Of a stretch of DNA of 64,000 nucleotides, positions 22,066 through 33,500 are shown piece by piece. A program made the position numbers and the translations under genes. Numbering within the stretch: the stretch's first letter is position 1; each line of letters starts with the position of its first letter. The DNA is taken from NCBI GenBank assembly GCA_008711295.1, contig VUYV01000290.1:222294-286293 (forward strand), in the 5' to 3' direction. This DNA is from Anarhynchus alexandrinus (Eukaryota; Chordata; Aves; Charadriiformes; Charadriidae). The notes under the pieces were generated by a model. It searched no databases and was not told the DNA's origin. It was given only the letters and a program-made list of their open reading frames with translations.

Positions 22066-25000
22066 TGCAAAATCCATTTTCCTTTCAAAACTTTGAAGGA
22101 AACAGTTCAAAAAGCTCTAGTAAGATGACCACATAAGAGGCAACACATATTCTCAGGTTCACATGTTATTAATTCCTTCCATTTTCAATAAATTGACAGC
22201 CACTTGATCAGAGTCTGAACAAAAGAACTCCCATCTTGAGCAAGTATCTTCAATAATCCACTCTACAATAATTGTTCTCTGTCCCAACCGCTCTCAGAGC
22301 AAGGATTTGAGAACACATCTCCCATCCCTGAATCTATGGATCAATCTTAGATTTGTCCAAGTCAGTACATATACCAGCAGTATCAATCTGATCCAGGCCA
22401 GAGGGGAGCACTCAAATTTATTTCTCTTGAACCTGCCATGTGACTGGTCTTTATGCTGCCTTTATCCTTACACTGACCTTTTGCTGGCTGCAAGACAACA
22501 GCCAGTCTCAGTCAGCATAAAGCTGGGTGTTGAAGATAACCCATCAACATTCTTGGAACCAGTGTGAACCCAGTGTCAGCACTTGCAATACAAATCTAGC
22601 TGGGATGTATTTGATCACACAGGAGGAGCACTGGAACTGGACTTACTGCATCATTGAACCACAGCCTCAGAAGCGTGCCCTAAATGCAAGGAGATTGCCT
22701 TATGAGGCCATTTTGCCTCAATCTCTCCTTTTGGATCTGTTCCACTTTGCTTGCAATGCTTGCATATTCACTGAGTCAGAGAGCATGAGAATAACTCTTT
22801 AGTGAAGGGCTCAGGGCAGTTGCCAGAGAGGGGAAGCACATGGGTTCCAGCATGGACTGAAGCGCTTCAGCAAAGTGGAACAGTGTCAGCAGGAGCGACA
22901 AGCCACCTCCAGCCCCACAGTACTCACCGGCCTGCTCAGCCAAAGTCACACATCATCTGAGGAGGACAGACACGGCATTTGGGGTAATCAGTATTCCCAT
23001 CCCCTTGCTCTAGCTGTGACCAGTGCCCATGTGGTAGACGAGTACTGTCTCATCCCATCCTTTCCTACCCAGCCACTGCGTGTGCATCCAGCTCTTTTCC
23101 CGCAGAACCGGTAAGAGGTCTGTGGCCCTGAGCTTGTGCAGAAACCCCACAGCGAGGTTCCAGCCTGCAGCGCTGCTGCTGCCGCACAGCTCTCTGCACC
23201 CTCCTGCCTGCCTCCTGCCTACGATCTTTCTCCATAACTGTTTTGCTCTCTTTATGGCACCTGGCTTAAGGCTGCCATGTACCTTGGCAGGCAGTTTCCC
23301 CCAATCCTAACCTAACTGGTAGCAGTTGATTGATGGAATTCATGCATCAGGTCAGGATCTCCTTTGCGCCACCAGCAAACAAGCTGTCAGGATTAGTTTA
23401 AAGCTCCACCATGTTTAAAAAGGCCAGACAGGTGGTTTATTCCTTTTTTTTTGTCCTTACACACTCCTCCCCTTCTGTCAGGTATACCATTTGCATCCTT
23501 TTTCTCAACAAACTGACCTTGGACTTGCCTCAGTACTTCCATCATCCCATGCAAGCAATCCTACCCTCAGCTTTGTTAGGGGTCCTAACAAAGTCTAGTC
23601 CCAGGTTTTTATTCAGTGATCTATTCTCAGTTTTGCTCTTGCTGATTTGGTAATACAGACATCAGCGGCAGCTTTTTGCTGAGAAGCAGTACTATTGACA
23701 CCCAGCTAAGGATACATCTTGTTTAACCCACAGGCCAAAAGCCTTCTGAATCAACAGCTGTGACCCCCTAACATTAGGTTAGGCTGCACAGGCTGTCTGT
23801 TGCCACTCGCTATAGTCGTGCCTATCCTTGGAAGTAAAATATTAACACAGCCCTGTGGGAAAGGAAAATTCTGATTTGATGACAGCATTTTACTTTCTAA
23901 ACAAAAGGCAAGGAAGAGTAGAATTAGCTCCTTGTTCTTTTGCTTAGCTATTATTCCTGACTAAAAAGTTTCCTCAGAAAGTCACTGCAAAAGTTTTTCT
24001 GGTCCCATATGCCTAAAATCAATTACTGTTTTGAAAAACTGACATCAGCTGCTTTCGACCTGCTTTGTTGTCTACATCCTTCTGAAGATCATTAGCAAAA
24101 GTCCCTGAAATCCTGGTCCTGTGGCGCATATTTTCTCTCCCTTTTCAGAACAGTTCCATTATGCCACTTTTGAAGGTTTTGATATATTGTTCATAATCCT
24201 GATTTAGAAGCATCTGCTAATAAATTGACAGGTTGTGACATGTCCCAGTAATTTAGAGCTTTTTCACCTTAGATTCAGTGTGCTGCTTTTATGGCTTCAG
24301 AAGGCTTTTTATTCACACAGCTTCCATCTTGAGCAGCTCTTTGAATGGGGTTGTCAAGACAGCTATGTTTGGTGTGCGTTTTTCCTGGAAGTGAATTCAA
24401 TGTTGCCTATAAAATTACAATTCCTCTGTCTGCAGCAGGCTTCATTCTGCAATGGCTAACTTTTGATTTATGCGATTTCTCGTCTTGCTAGCATCACATA
24501 TATTCAAAATACTTACATAAGGAGCTTATTTTTATTGGTCATGCTTGAAATTCACCCACTTCAGTGTGTTACTTTCTTTCATTACATACCCAACAAATCT
24601 GGGCTCATCATTTGCTCCGTGTTGTGCCCAATGTGTTCACTGGGAATAGGAGGTTTGAATATTTGCATCTAGCAAATGGGAAACCAGTTGTAGTTAGGGC
24701 CTTATTATTACTGCTTAACATTTGCATTGTGGTATTACTTGGAGGCCCCAGTGACTGAAGCTATTTAGTTTGGATCTGCGCATATCTATACTGAAAAGGC
24801 AGTATGTACTCTAAATAATTCATGTGAGAAGGAATAATTCTTTGCTGAATGTAGCTTGCCAGCAATGTAGTTTTGCTTGGTCTAAGATGGGAACCCCTGC
24901 GTATCTTCTGTCTCCAGTAACCTCTCATTACAGTGAGGCATTTTTTCTGCCTTCGCTTCGCAGATTCCTGCTCTACAGCTTACTTCTAAGGGAGGTCTGC

Positions 25001-28000
25001 GAAAGATGACGACCACAAGCAAGCCCACTGTCCACCTGTGGGTGTAAACTGGACACACAAGGTTTTATACTTTCTTCAGCCACAATTTTTTTAAAAAAAG
25101 GAAGGTGGAAACCCACTACTTTAAAGACTGGACATACTGTCTTTATGGAAGTCATAATTTTAAACTTTAAAATATTTTTTATTTACCCTGTGAAATAACC
25201 AAAACAACAGGTGAATGAGAGCACCTAATAACAATGGTCCAGAGCACAGACAGGTTTAAAGCAGTCTCCATGGTTCTCTAGTCTTAGAAGTCAAGCAAAA
25301 ATGGTGGGCACAGGAAGGGTCTGATTTTTGGTTCTGCGTAACAGTGCTTGAACCTGGGCAAACAGACGAATGGTAACCGCTTGATTCTTTCCTAGGGCTC
25401 ACTGATGCCCAGGAGAAGCCTAAAATCTGTGCTAGGCACATGCCTTTTCCTCAGCCTTCTTCCATGGATGCACCTGCAAATATGGAAATGGAAGCCTGTC
25501 TGCTGGGACAACAGACCATCCCACATGGTCTGCAAACCAGTAACCAGAGACAGTAGCAGCCTTTCAGCCACAGTGCACATGGGCGCTGTTTGAAGAGGGA
25601 GCCTGGAAAGTCAGGCAGATCACCCATACCTTTTAAAACCCACACAAGGCAAGAACTAGTGGGATCTCTTTTTATCAAAGATTACTGGTGATACAGTTCT
25701 GCAGAAAAAAGAGAGATCCATTTTTCACAAAATTTCCTATTCTAAATGCAAATATTACACACATTTTTAAAATCTGAATGTTATTTTAAAGCCTAATTTA
25801 AAATTTTATTTTAATGGCTAAGTTTTATACAGACCTTCTCACACTATGCCTTCACGTGTTCATACGTAGTTTGTGGCATATGCAATATTATTCCATATGT
25901 GATAGTAGGACAGCTGAAAAATGGTTTAATTTTACTGTCATATCACTAAGGACTCCTGCTATCCAGTATCAAAACAAGTGTAATACTCATATGTCTCCTA
26001 TTTGTGTTGGAATGAAATAATATTGACAGTCTGAGCATTACAACATAAATGGGAGACACTCTGTATTAGGAAAGAAGACAGTTATCCTAAATGGATATCA
26101 TTATCTTTATCTGTCACTACTAGTAATCCTTAAATAGAAATTAGCCTTAATACTTTTTCAAAAGAATGCTGAAAAAAAGTATCTTCTGATCTTTGAATTA
26201 TACTTTCAAAATTCTTATACTTTTTCTTTTTCCTAAATTTAAAGAAAATTGTTTTCCTTAACTATTTCCAGTGAAATATTAACTCTGAACTTTCCCCAGC
26301 TACAAAGATAACAAAGACTTTCAGTAGCATATTGCTGATCTTGCTACCAACCATATTTCCTGTTTGGGTTTTTTTGGTGATATCTGGAATAATAGCTAAT
26401 ATTCTTAACGCTTCCTTTTGGAGTAACATACCAGGCCAAATCATGCATTTATTATGCATTATGCACTTATGTTAACTCACAGGAATTTTTGGGATACTAT
26501 ACATCACAAAATTGGGACAGATTTTGCAGTCTCCTATCTCTGTTTCATCCTACTTTTTTTTTCATCAGTTACATTAAAAGAATCACCTTAAAAACACCAC
26601 AATATGGTCTCATTTGTTTTTTCACTTTTCTCACACCTAAACTACTGGGCAAAGACTTCAATAATAAAATATGTTGTTACAGACCTCTAGTGAACTCCCT
26701 TGCAAAGCACCAAGATGGATCAGTTCTATCATGCTCTATGCCAGAGAATTTGGATAAGTTTTAGAAGAAGCTGAGAAGTTGTTTCTTGTTTTGGTTTCTA
26801 TTACACTTCTGTGTGGTGTATAGGTTATGTTATTTGTTCTGACACTTCATTAAATTATTGCACTTTCCCATGTCTTTTCTTTCCTAAAGCTCCGCAGAGG
26901 GTTGTTTGACCTTGTACAATACTCACCACTCAAGAGTGGTGTGTGAGACGGGGCAGCTATATCTTATTCTGCATATAGAGGAGGGAATTCTCTCTTGGCA
27001 ACTGTTGTGACTGTGGACAAACACTGACAAGGGCACGCCTAACCAGTTAACCTTTTGCAAAGTTATGCCAAACCAACTGCAGAAGTCCTGTATGAAGCAC
27101 TCACATTCAGCCTCCCAGATGCCAAATGCACTGGAATTTTTTTCCCCAGCTATTTTCCTAAACAAGCACACCATTCAGGTACAAGATAACTCACTTGTGT
27201 ATCTTGATGTTCTGCACGCCTTTTCTGCTAATATTTCCTCTTTGCACCAACTACAGCTGTTTACCCAATGCCAACATATTTTAGATGGGATCTGTGGTTG
27301 ACAGCTGAAAAAAACCCAACCTCCAATTGCTATTTATGATATGATTAGACAGGTCAAGTTCAATTTCAGCATTGTGCATGAATCTGTTATCCAATCATTC
27401 TAATGATACACTACTCAAACCAGCAGTGGGGCCGAGGATGGAAAGAAAACCTTGATTGTAAGTTGTCTGTCGATGATTGGAGTTTGTTATGAAAGAGCAC
27501 TAATGCGATCATCATTGGCATCCTTTACCAAAGGTAGGGAACATTCATACCTTTCCATTGTCACCATACCTGTATCTGTGTGACAGATGAGAAAAGGTAT
27601 GTCAGAAAGGATGCAATGTTGCGGGTGAGATCGCTTTTCCTCAGGGTTAAGACGAGGGTACACTTAAGCAAATTAGCACCTTTAAGAAAATACCACCTTT
27701 CAGGTAGAAGATATGGCTCCTCAGCTGAATATTGCTCTCCAGATTACATAATCCAGCCTGCTGAATCAAGAAACCACCAGTGGCAGTCTCGGCTAGCTTG
27801 TTCTATTTTGCGATCTCATCAGTAGTTGTACATGCTTGAAAAGTTCCTGTAGGGGAAGGAGCCTCCTTGGAGGGGCGCAGCTTCCTGGATGGCACACACG
27901 CCCTGCCGCACACCCTGCCACGTCCTAAGCACCTCCCTGAAAACAGCCCTCCAGTCAGCAAGATGTACTTCTTGATAAGGGAGGCAGCACTGCCCGATCA

Positions 28001-29095
28001 AGACAGCCACGGTGAGATGCAGGAACGGGCTGAATCAGTGCAGCCAGATCAAAACATCAACACAGCCATTGCATGAATTCGTCACATCTGCATGCTCAAG
28101 TTTCTTGCAGGGAAGTAAAATAGCTGAAGGAGGGATTTCTTTGCCTCTGTGTTTTCATAATGCCAGTCTGGAGCTGCTCTGTATGTGTGCTTTGCCCCTT
28201 GGAGGCTCTTTGGGATGCCTGTCTATCAGCCATGGGAAAACATCCCTTTCCCAGCACTGACTACGAGCAGAGTGACCAGAGTCAAGGAGGAGGATTGAAA
28301 TACTTGTGCCAAAGTGAAACACCCACCCTCATGTGTAGCAGTCCTGTGTCTGCCCCCCACCCCCACCCCCTGATTACAGAATACCACCATCCCCTTGAAT
28401 GTGCCAAACACAAGATTTAGCTCTACGAGCAGTTAAGTCCATACATAACTTCTGGAAAAATGTAAACTGACATTACACATTGTTAATAAACCCTGCTTAC
28501 TCTGTTCTCCCACAGCCAAGCACTGGTGTGCAGTCACCTAAGAATAAAACAAACTCTCTCTTTTAAATCACTTGTCATTTCTGTCCTGGAGTTGTGCTGG
28601 CTATATAACCTCAGAGCCATGGGCAGTGGGCTCCTTTGCCCACCCAGGCCCTACCCACAGTAAACCCCACAGGCAATACCTTCATGACAGCAGAGCTCAG
28701 CCCTCCAGCCCCAAGGAAACAGGACCAGGCAAGGACCGGTGCCAGATGAGGCTCTGCCTGGGCTCCCCTCCCTTGGCCTTGGGCACATGGCCCCCACCCC
28801 ACCTTCCCCAGTGGTACCATAGGCCTTAACACCCTAACCCGGCTACCTGAGCAAACCTAATCATCTCATAATACTCATTCCTGTACTTTTACTGTGTATT
28901 TCAGCTACTAATACTTAACAATTTACTCTCCCTACAATATTTACCCATCTGCCCCACAGCGGGGCGGCAAGAACTGACCGAGGACGTGAAGCCATTAAGC
29001 CTGTAACCTCTTTTCTACCCGGAGGGGTGGGGGCAGAACAACCCACACCACCTCAGAAAACTGAACAGAAATGTTCTGCAGATTCCCCAGTGCCA
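22066..29095. other. Unique DNA, no gene recognised
   Basis: Seven kilobases with short frames on both strands and no recognisable product, RNA gene or transposon end. G+C rises toward the right end. From about 27840 there are GC-richer patches (27840-28030, 28610-28830), and a C-rich stretch at 28352-28370 could form a G-rich structure on the minus strand. These lead up to the CpG island. Confidence 0.55.
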
Positions 29096-29100
29096 CACAC

Positions 29101-29119
29101 ACCACCACCACCACCACCA
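29101..29119. repeat. (ACC)6 trinucleotide repeat at the island edge
   Basis: Six ACC units follow a short CA run at the left shoulder of the CpG island. In the forward frame they would encode threonine or proline runs, but no gene is established. Confidence 0.9.
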
Positions 29120-29532
29120 TCCCCATCCTCGGCCGCGCCTGGGAGCCTCCGTCTCCTCACGCTCGGCGTCCCCGGGTGTCACCCCGTCTTACCGCAGCGG
29201 GTCGGGCGGGGGGCGGCCGGCAGCCGCCGCGGGGTCGCGTCGCTCTGTCCCGGTCAGACCCCGGGGAGTGGGTGGGGGGGCTGCGGGTGGCGGCGCCCTG
29301 CGGTGGTCCCGCTCGGCTGGGCCGGGCCGGGCTGTGCTGGGCTGCGCTGAGCTCGGGCCCCTCCCGCGTCGCCGGTACTTTTCACCCGGGCTGGCCGCAA
29401 CTTGGGGCCCCCTCCTGCCCTCCGCCGGCGGCTGCCCGGAGTTGATGGCGGAGGGGGGAGATGCGGCGGCGGGCGCCCAGCGACGGGCGCGGGCAGCGGA
29501 GCAAACTCGCAGGGATGTCGCTCTGGAGGGGC

Positions 29533-29611
29533 GGGGAAGGAGAGAGAGAGAGAGAGGGAGGGAGGGGAGTGAGGGAGAGGAGGGGAAGAGGCGGCGGGGG
29601 GGAGGAGGGGA
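29533..29611 (+). repeat. Purine-rich tract with G-quadruplex motif
   Basis: Of 79 bases only three are pyrimidines (29570, 29592, 29595). It contains a (GA)n stretch from 29540 to 29556 and a textbook four-run G-quadruplex motif at 29556-29575 with loops of one, one and five bases. It sits inside the CpG island just downstream of a GC box. Confidence 0.85.
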
Positions 29612-29625
29612 TGTTGGCAGAGCCG

Positions 29626-29626
29626 N
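29626..29626. other. Single unknown base
   Basis: One N within CCG-N-CGG in the island. It is probably an ambiguous call in very GC-rich sequence. Confidence 1.
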
Positions 29627-29918
29627 CGGCCCGGCAGCCCCCGTGAGGCGGAGCCCGGCGGCCGCTGTAGTTCCCCCCGCCCCGCGTTAAATTAATGATC
29701 TTCCCAGGAGCTGGTCGTCAAGGGAGGAGGGCTCCGTCCCTCCCCCGCGGAGGCGGCTGCGGACGCCGGGCAGCAGCCCGGACACGGGTGGCGGCTTAGT
29801 GCCCAGCGGGGAAGCGGGGTTGGCAAGGGGAGAGCCGCGTCGGCACAGCCCTCAGGGGTAGGCGAGCCTCACGGCGGCTCTCTCAAGCCAGGGCGGTCAC
29901 TCCCTGATTCCACATCCG

Positions 29919-29958
29919 TTATAATAATAATTTACAACAGCAACGACAATAATAATAG
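29919..29958. repeat. AAT/CAA-rich simple sequence, left of CR1-C
   Basis: TTATAATAATAATTTACAAC leads into ACAATAATAATAG directly before the CR1 starts. A similar ACAATAATAATAATAA resumes after the CR1 at about 30507. Confidence 0.85.
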
Positions 29959-30492
29959 TCTACTCCGCTCTGGTGAGACCCCCAATGGAGTGCGGCGTCC
30001 AGCTTCGGACTCCTCAGCACAAGAAGGACATGGACCTGTTGGAGCGGGTCCAGAGGAGAGCCACGAAGATGATCAGAGGGCTGGAGCACCTCTGCTATGA
30101 GGACAGGCTGAGAGAGTTGGGGCTGTTCAGCCTGGAGGAGGGAAGGCTCTGGGGACACCTTCTATTATCTGAAGGGCACCTGCAAGAAAAATGGAGCGAG
30201 ACCTTTTACAAGGGCATGTAGTGATAGGACGAGGGGTAACGGCTTCAAACTGGAAAAGGGTATATGTAGACTAGGTATAAGGAAGAAATTTTTCACTGTG
30301 AGGGTGGTGAAGCACTGGAACAGGTTGCCCAGAGAAGCTGTGAAGGCCCCGTCCCTGGAGGTTTTCAAGACGAGACTGGACAGGCTTTGAGCAACCTGTT
30401 CTAGTGGGAGATCTCCCAGCCCATGGCAGGGGGAGGGGAACTAGATGATTTTTAAGGTCCCTTCCAACCTAAACCATTCTATGATTCTATGA
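29959..30492 (+). mobile_element. CR1 LINE, 5'-truncated (CR1-C)
   Basis: A 534-bp CR1 3' fragment on the plus strand begins at the ORF2 region encoding RPPMECGVQL and ends in two ATTCTATGA-type octamers. Its tail differs from the TTCTGTGA tails of CR1-A and CR1-B. Its sequence is also cleaner, so it belongs to another, probably younger subfamily. It lies about 70 bases right of the CpG island, closer to a candidate promoter than the other two. AAT-rich sequence on both sides suggests insertion into a trinucleotide repeat. Confidence 0.93.
29973..30400 (+). pseudogene. CR1 ORF2 C-terminal relic (CR1-C)
   Basis: The frame from 29973 keeps the CR1 C-terminal phrases HKKDMDLLERVQRRATKMI, GLEHLCYEDRLRELGLFSLE and GRLWG, with no stop until 30221. 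A small deletion after GRLWG moves the later part out of frame. The region encoding FFTVRVVKHWNRLPREAV is still readable in another frame at about 30285-30345. The fragment lacks the catalytic palm, so it cannot encode an enzyme. Confidence 0.88.
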
Positions 30493-30530
30493 TGATAATA
30501 CTAATAACAATAATAATAATAAAGAAATTA
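30493..30530. repeat. AAT-rich simple sequence, right of CR1-C
   Basis: GATAATACTAATAACAATAA continues with further AAT units to about 30524. It is the right-hand partner of the simple sequence at 29919-29958. Confidence 0.85.
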
Positions 30531-33500
30531 TTTTGTACTCATTGCATGGACATCCCCCTTTAAAAGGCAGAAGGCTCTGGGATAATGATAGGGACCTCAG
30601 ACAATAGCTACCAACACATGGGGCCCATTAGCTCAAATATTATTTCCCCTGAAAAGCTGGTTATTATAGTCCTCCTGCAGGCAAATTTAGATCTGGGGGA
30701 GCTTTGTACATCTGTGAAGTGCAGGATCGAAGCCCTGTGGCCGTGCCGGTGTCAAAGATAATGGACAGAAAAGGCCAACCTTCTGGAGTGTGTACCATGG
30801 TGACTTGTCAGGCGCTGGAAGCGTGCCGCCGCTCTCAAGCTTCACCTCAGCCCACACAATGCAAAGGAGACAGGTGTCTTTGCAGAAAATGGTATCTGCA
30901 ATCCATCGTTCATGTGTTTAAGAGCGGTGGGAAGCTGCTGACCAAAGGAATCAGTCGCACTTAGACACATTGGTGGGCGGCAGGCTTCATCTTAGAATAT
31001 ATCTATGTTGTAATTAAGTAAAGAAGAAAACGGTCGTTGTCTGACATGGGCTGCTTGTGAGGGTTTAGGCTGTCATAAGCCTCTGCAGTTTACTCTGGCC
31101 CCACAAAAGTGGGACCTGAAAGCATGTCTCACTCTGATAAGTGAATCTGTGATTATCAGTGAAGCCCCAGCTACTTAGGCCTTGAAGACTGAGCACTAGG
31201 TCTGGAATTAGCACGTGTGGGGCCTAAGAGACAGTGAAACGTATACCCCTTGCTTTTTCTCGTGCTTTGGACTACCACGTTCTGCTCAGAGCAACGTCTG
31301 TGTTGCCTCAGACTTCAAATCCCATTACAAGTGATTACAATAATCGAGAGAGAACAAATTCACGAATCATCCTACCCAAATCCTTGTATGAAAGAAAGGG
31401 CATCATTTCCGACAGACTGGATGTGGAAAAATTAATTTCCTGGCATCCAAACACAAGAACAGCCATGCTGGTTGAGACAAGTCCATCCAGCCCAATAGCC
31501 TGTCTCAAACATAAACAACAGCTGATGCCTGGGGAACAGGATAAGAGAGGGGTAAGCGCACAGTGATAGTTCTCTGGCATGCTGTCCCAGACTCCAGCAA
31601 GCTGTGGCTCAGGGACTTCCCTGAGACAGATGTGGTATCTTTAAATTTAATAGCCCTTGATGGATTTTTGCTTCCATGAATTTGTGTAATTGCTTTTTGA
31701 ACCCATATCAATTTTTGACATTGCAGCATCCTGTGACAATTAGTGGCACGCTCCAACAGAGCAGGGTGTAAAGAAGAGCCCTTATTTTGTTTGTTTTGAA
31801 CAGGCCACCCAATAATTTCATCTGATGCTCCTAGTTCTCGTTGCATGAGAGTCAATTACAATCATTCCCCATTTGCTTTCTCGGTGCCATTCATGATTTC
31901 ATAGACTTCTGTCATATCCTACTCACTTTTTCTTTTTCCAGACAGATACTCCTAATCTATTTTGAAATCCTAATACAGAAGCCGTCCCACAGCCTGGACC
32001 TTCCTCGGGCTCCAACGTTACCATTTTTGAGCTAGCAGGCTTGAACGACACCATGTTCAGGATGCCAGCACGTCGGATGTGTTTATACCAGGGCGTAGCA
32101 GTGTTTTCAGTTTTGTTCCTTCCGTAGTAAGTCCTGGAATTTGATTTGCTTTTTTGAACGCTGCTGAGGATGGATCTGGTATTTTCATAAATATATCTAG
32201 ATTTCACAGCACTTCAAGGATCTGTTCTCTGAGCAGTAACAGCTAGGCCAGCACCCTCAGCTCTGTGCATAAAGTTGTCTGCTTTACCCGCTGGCATTAC
32301 AAGACACGTGTCTATGCTGTATTTCCTCCTTTGTTTTATCACCAGATTACTCAGTATCATGAGATTGTGTTTTTGTCATGTGTCATGTTTTTACTACCAT
32401 AAATAACATCGTGTCACCCACAAGTTTGCCACCTTGCTGTTCATCCCCCTTCTAGTGTATGAGTCCGGCAGATGGATTTGATACCTACGTAAGATCCTGG
32501 CAAAACCGGAGGGGCACCGGGAGGAGGAAATAGTGGGTACCTTGACTTTCTCTCCTCTTTCCATCAGCACGGCTTACATCTTGCCTAGATTTGGATTGAG
32601 CCAGCTGCTCCTCAGGGAGGTGCTGGCAGGCTCTTTTTGACCCTGCAGCATATTTGGAGGGATGCTGGCAAAGGCTGGCCAGCGTGCGTAAGGCCAGCTG
32701 TTCAGCTGACATAACCGATTTACGCCAGCTGAGGATCTGGCCGAAGACATGGAGTCACAAGTGCTAGTCAGCCCATCGCAGGGATGGGGACATCTGACAC
32801 GGAGGCGCGCTGGCCTCAGCTGGACGCTGCGGTGGAGGTGGGTGGGGTGACCTGAGCAGAGTCCGCAGGGCAGTCACGGGTTGAGGGTGAACCTGTGGAG
32901 GCAGCGCCCATCCTTTGCCCACCTGGTGGTGATATTTTCATACCTCCCTACATGCAAGGCCTGACAGGTATGTTTATTATCAATAACGAGCAAGGCTTTT
33001 GGAGGCAGGCCCCGTGCTTTCTCGCTGCTTGTCAGCGCTGAGCGAGGCCGGGCAGAGCGTGCTGTGAGTGGTACTTGCACAGTCAGAGCTGTCCCCGGTG
33101 CGTCCCCATTCCAGTGTGTCAGCCAAGCGTTTAAGACACCTGCTTCTTTTCGCTCCTGCGCTGGCCATCGACTAATAGGGACAAACAGGAAGAGGACCTA
33201 GCAGAATGCAGAAAATAATCGTCCTGTGCCAAAAGGGAATGTATGATCAAAACTACAATGGGCAGGCAAGCAGCGAGGCAGTGACCCGAGGCAGCGCAAT
33301 GTGTCAGGAAAAGAGAGCAGCAGCCCAGGGACAGCAACAGCCCAGAGCCTCAATTTGTAATGACCGTGTGGACCACATGCCAAAAAGTCTCTCCCCACCT
33401 CCTTGCTCCAGGGAGCTCTCCTAATGTTCTTAGCCGCTTGGACATCATTGAGAAAAAGAGCCTGCGTGTTTCCAACGCCCGACCTAAGGCATCTGCTCAA

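Larger units (their letters stand above)
29130..29890. promoter_or_regulatory. CpG island, candidate promoter or first exon
   Basis: By hand count there are about 85 CpG in roughly 770 bases. In most of the window CpG occurs only about once per hundred bases. G+C is very high. GC boxes of the Sp1 type are visible at 29528-29536 (GGGGCGGGG) and, on the minus strand, at 29675-29683. No TATA or CCAAT box was found. In birds an isolated CpG island of this size normally marks a transcription start, often of a housekeeping or developmental gene. Direction and gene identity are not evident. A minus-strand splice donor candidate occurs at 29191-29193 (GCG followed by GTAAGA). A long forward frame at 29268-29690 is probably an effect of high G+C, because its product is low-complexity Arg/Gly/Glu and unfamiliar. 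Confidence 0.8.

Noticed and set aside
29268..29690. 140-codon forward frame in the CpG island starting in the GC-rich part
   Set aside because: Low-complexity Arg/Gly/Glu product with no recognised family, and GC-rich DNA has few stops. The in-frame ATG at 29443 has a weak upstream context.
30704..30964. Cysteine-containing 86-codon frame right of the CpG island
   Set aside because: The cysteines do not follow a known spacing, there is no signal peptide, and no good splice sites were seen around it.
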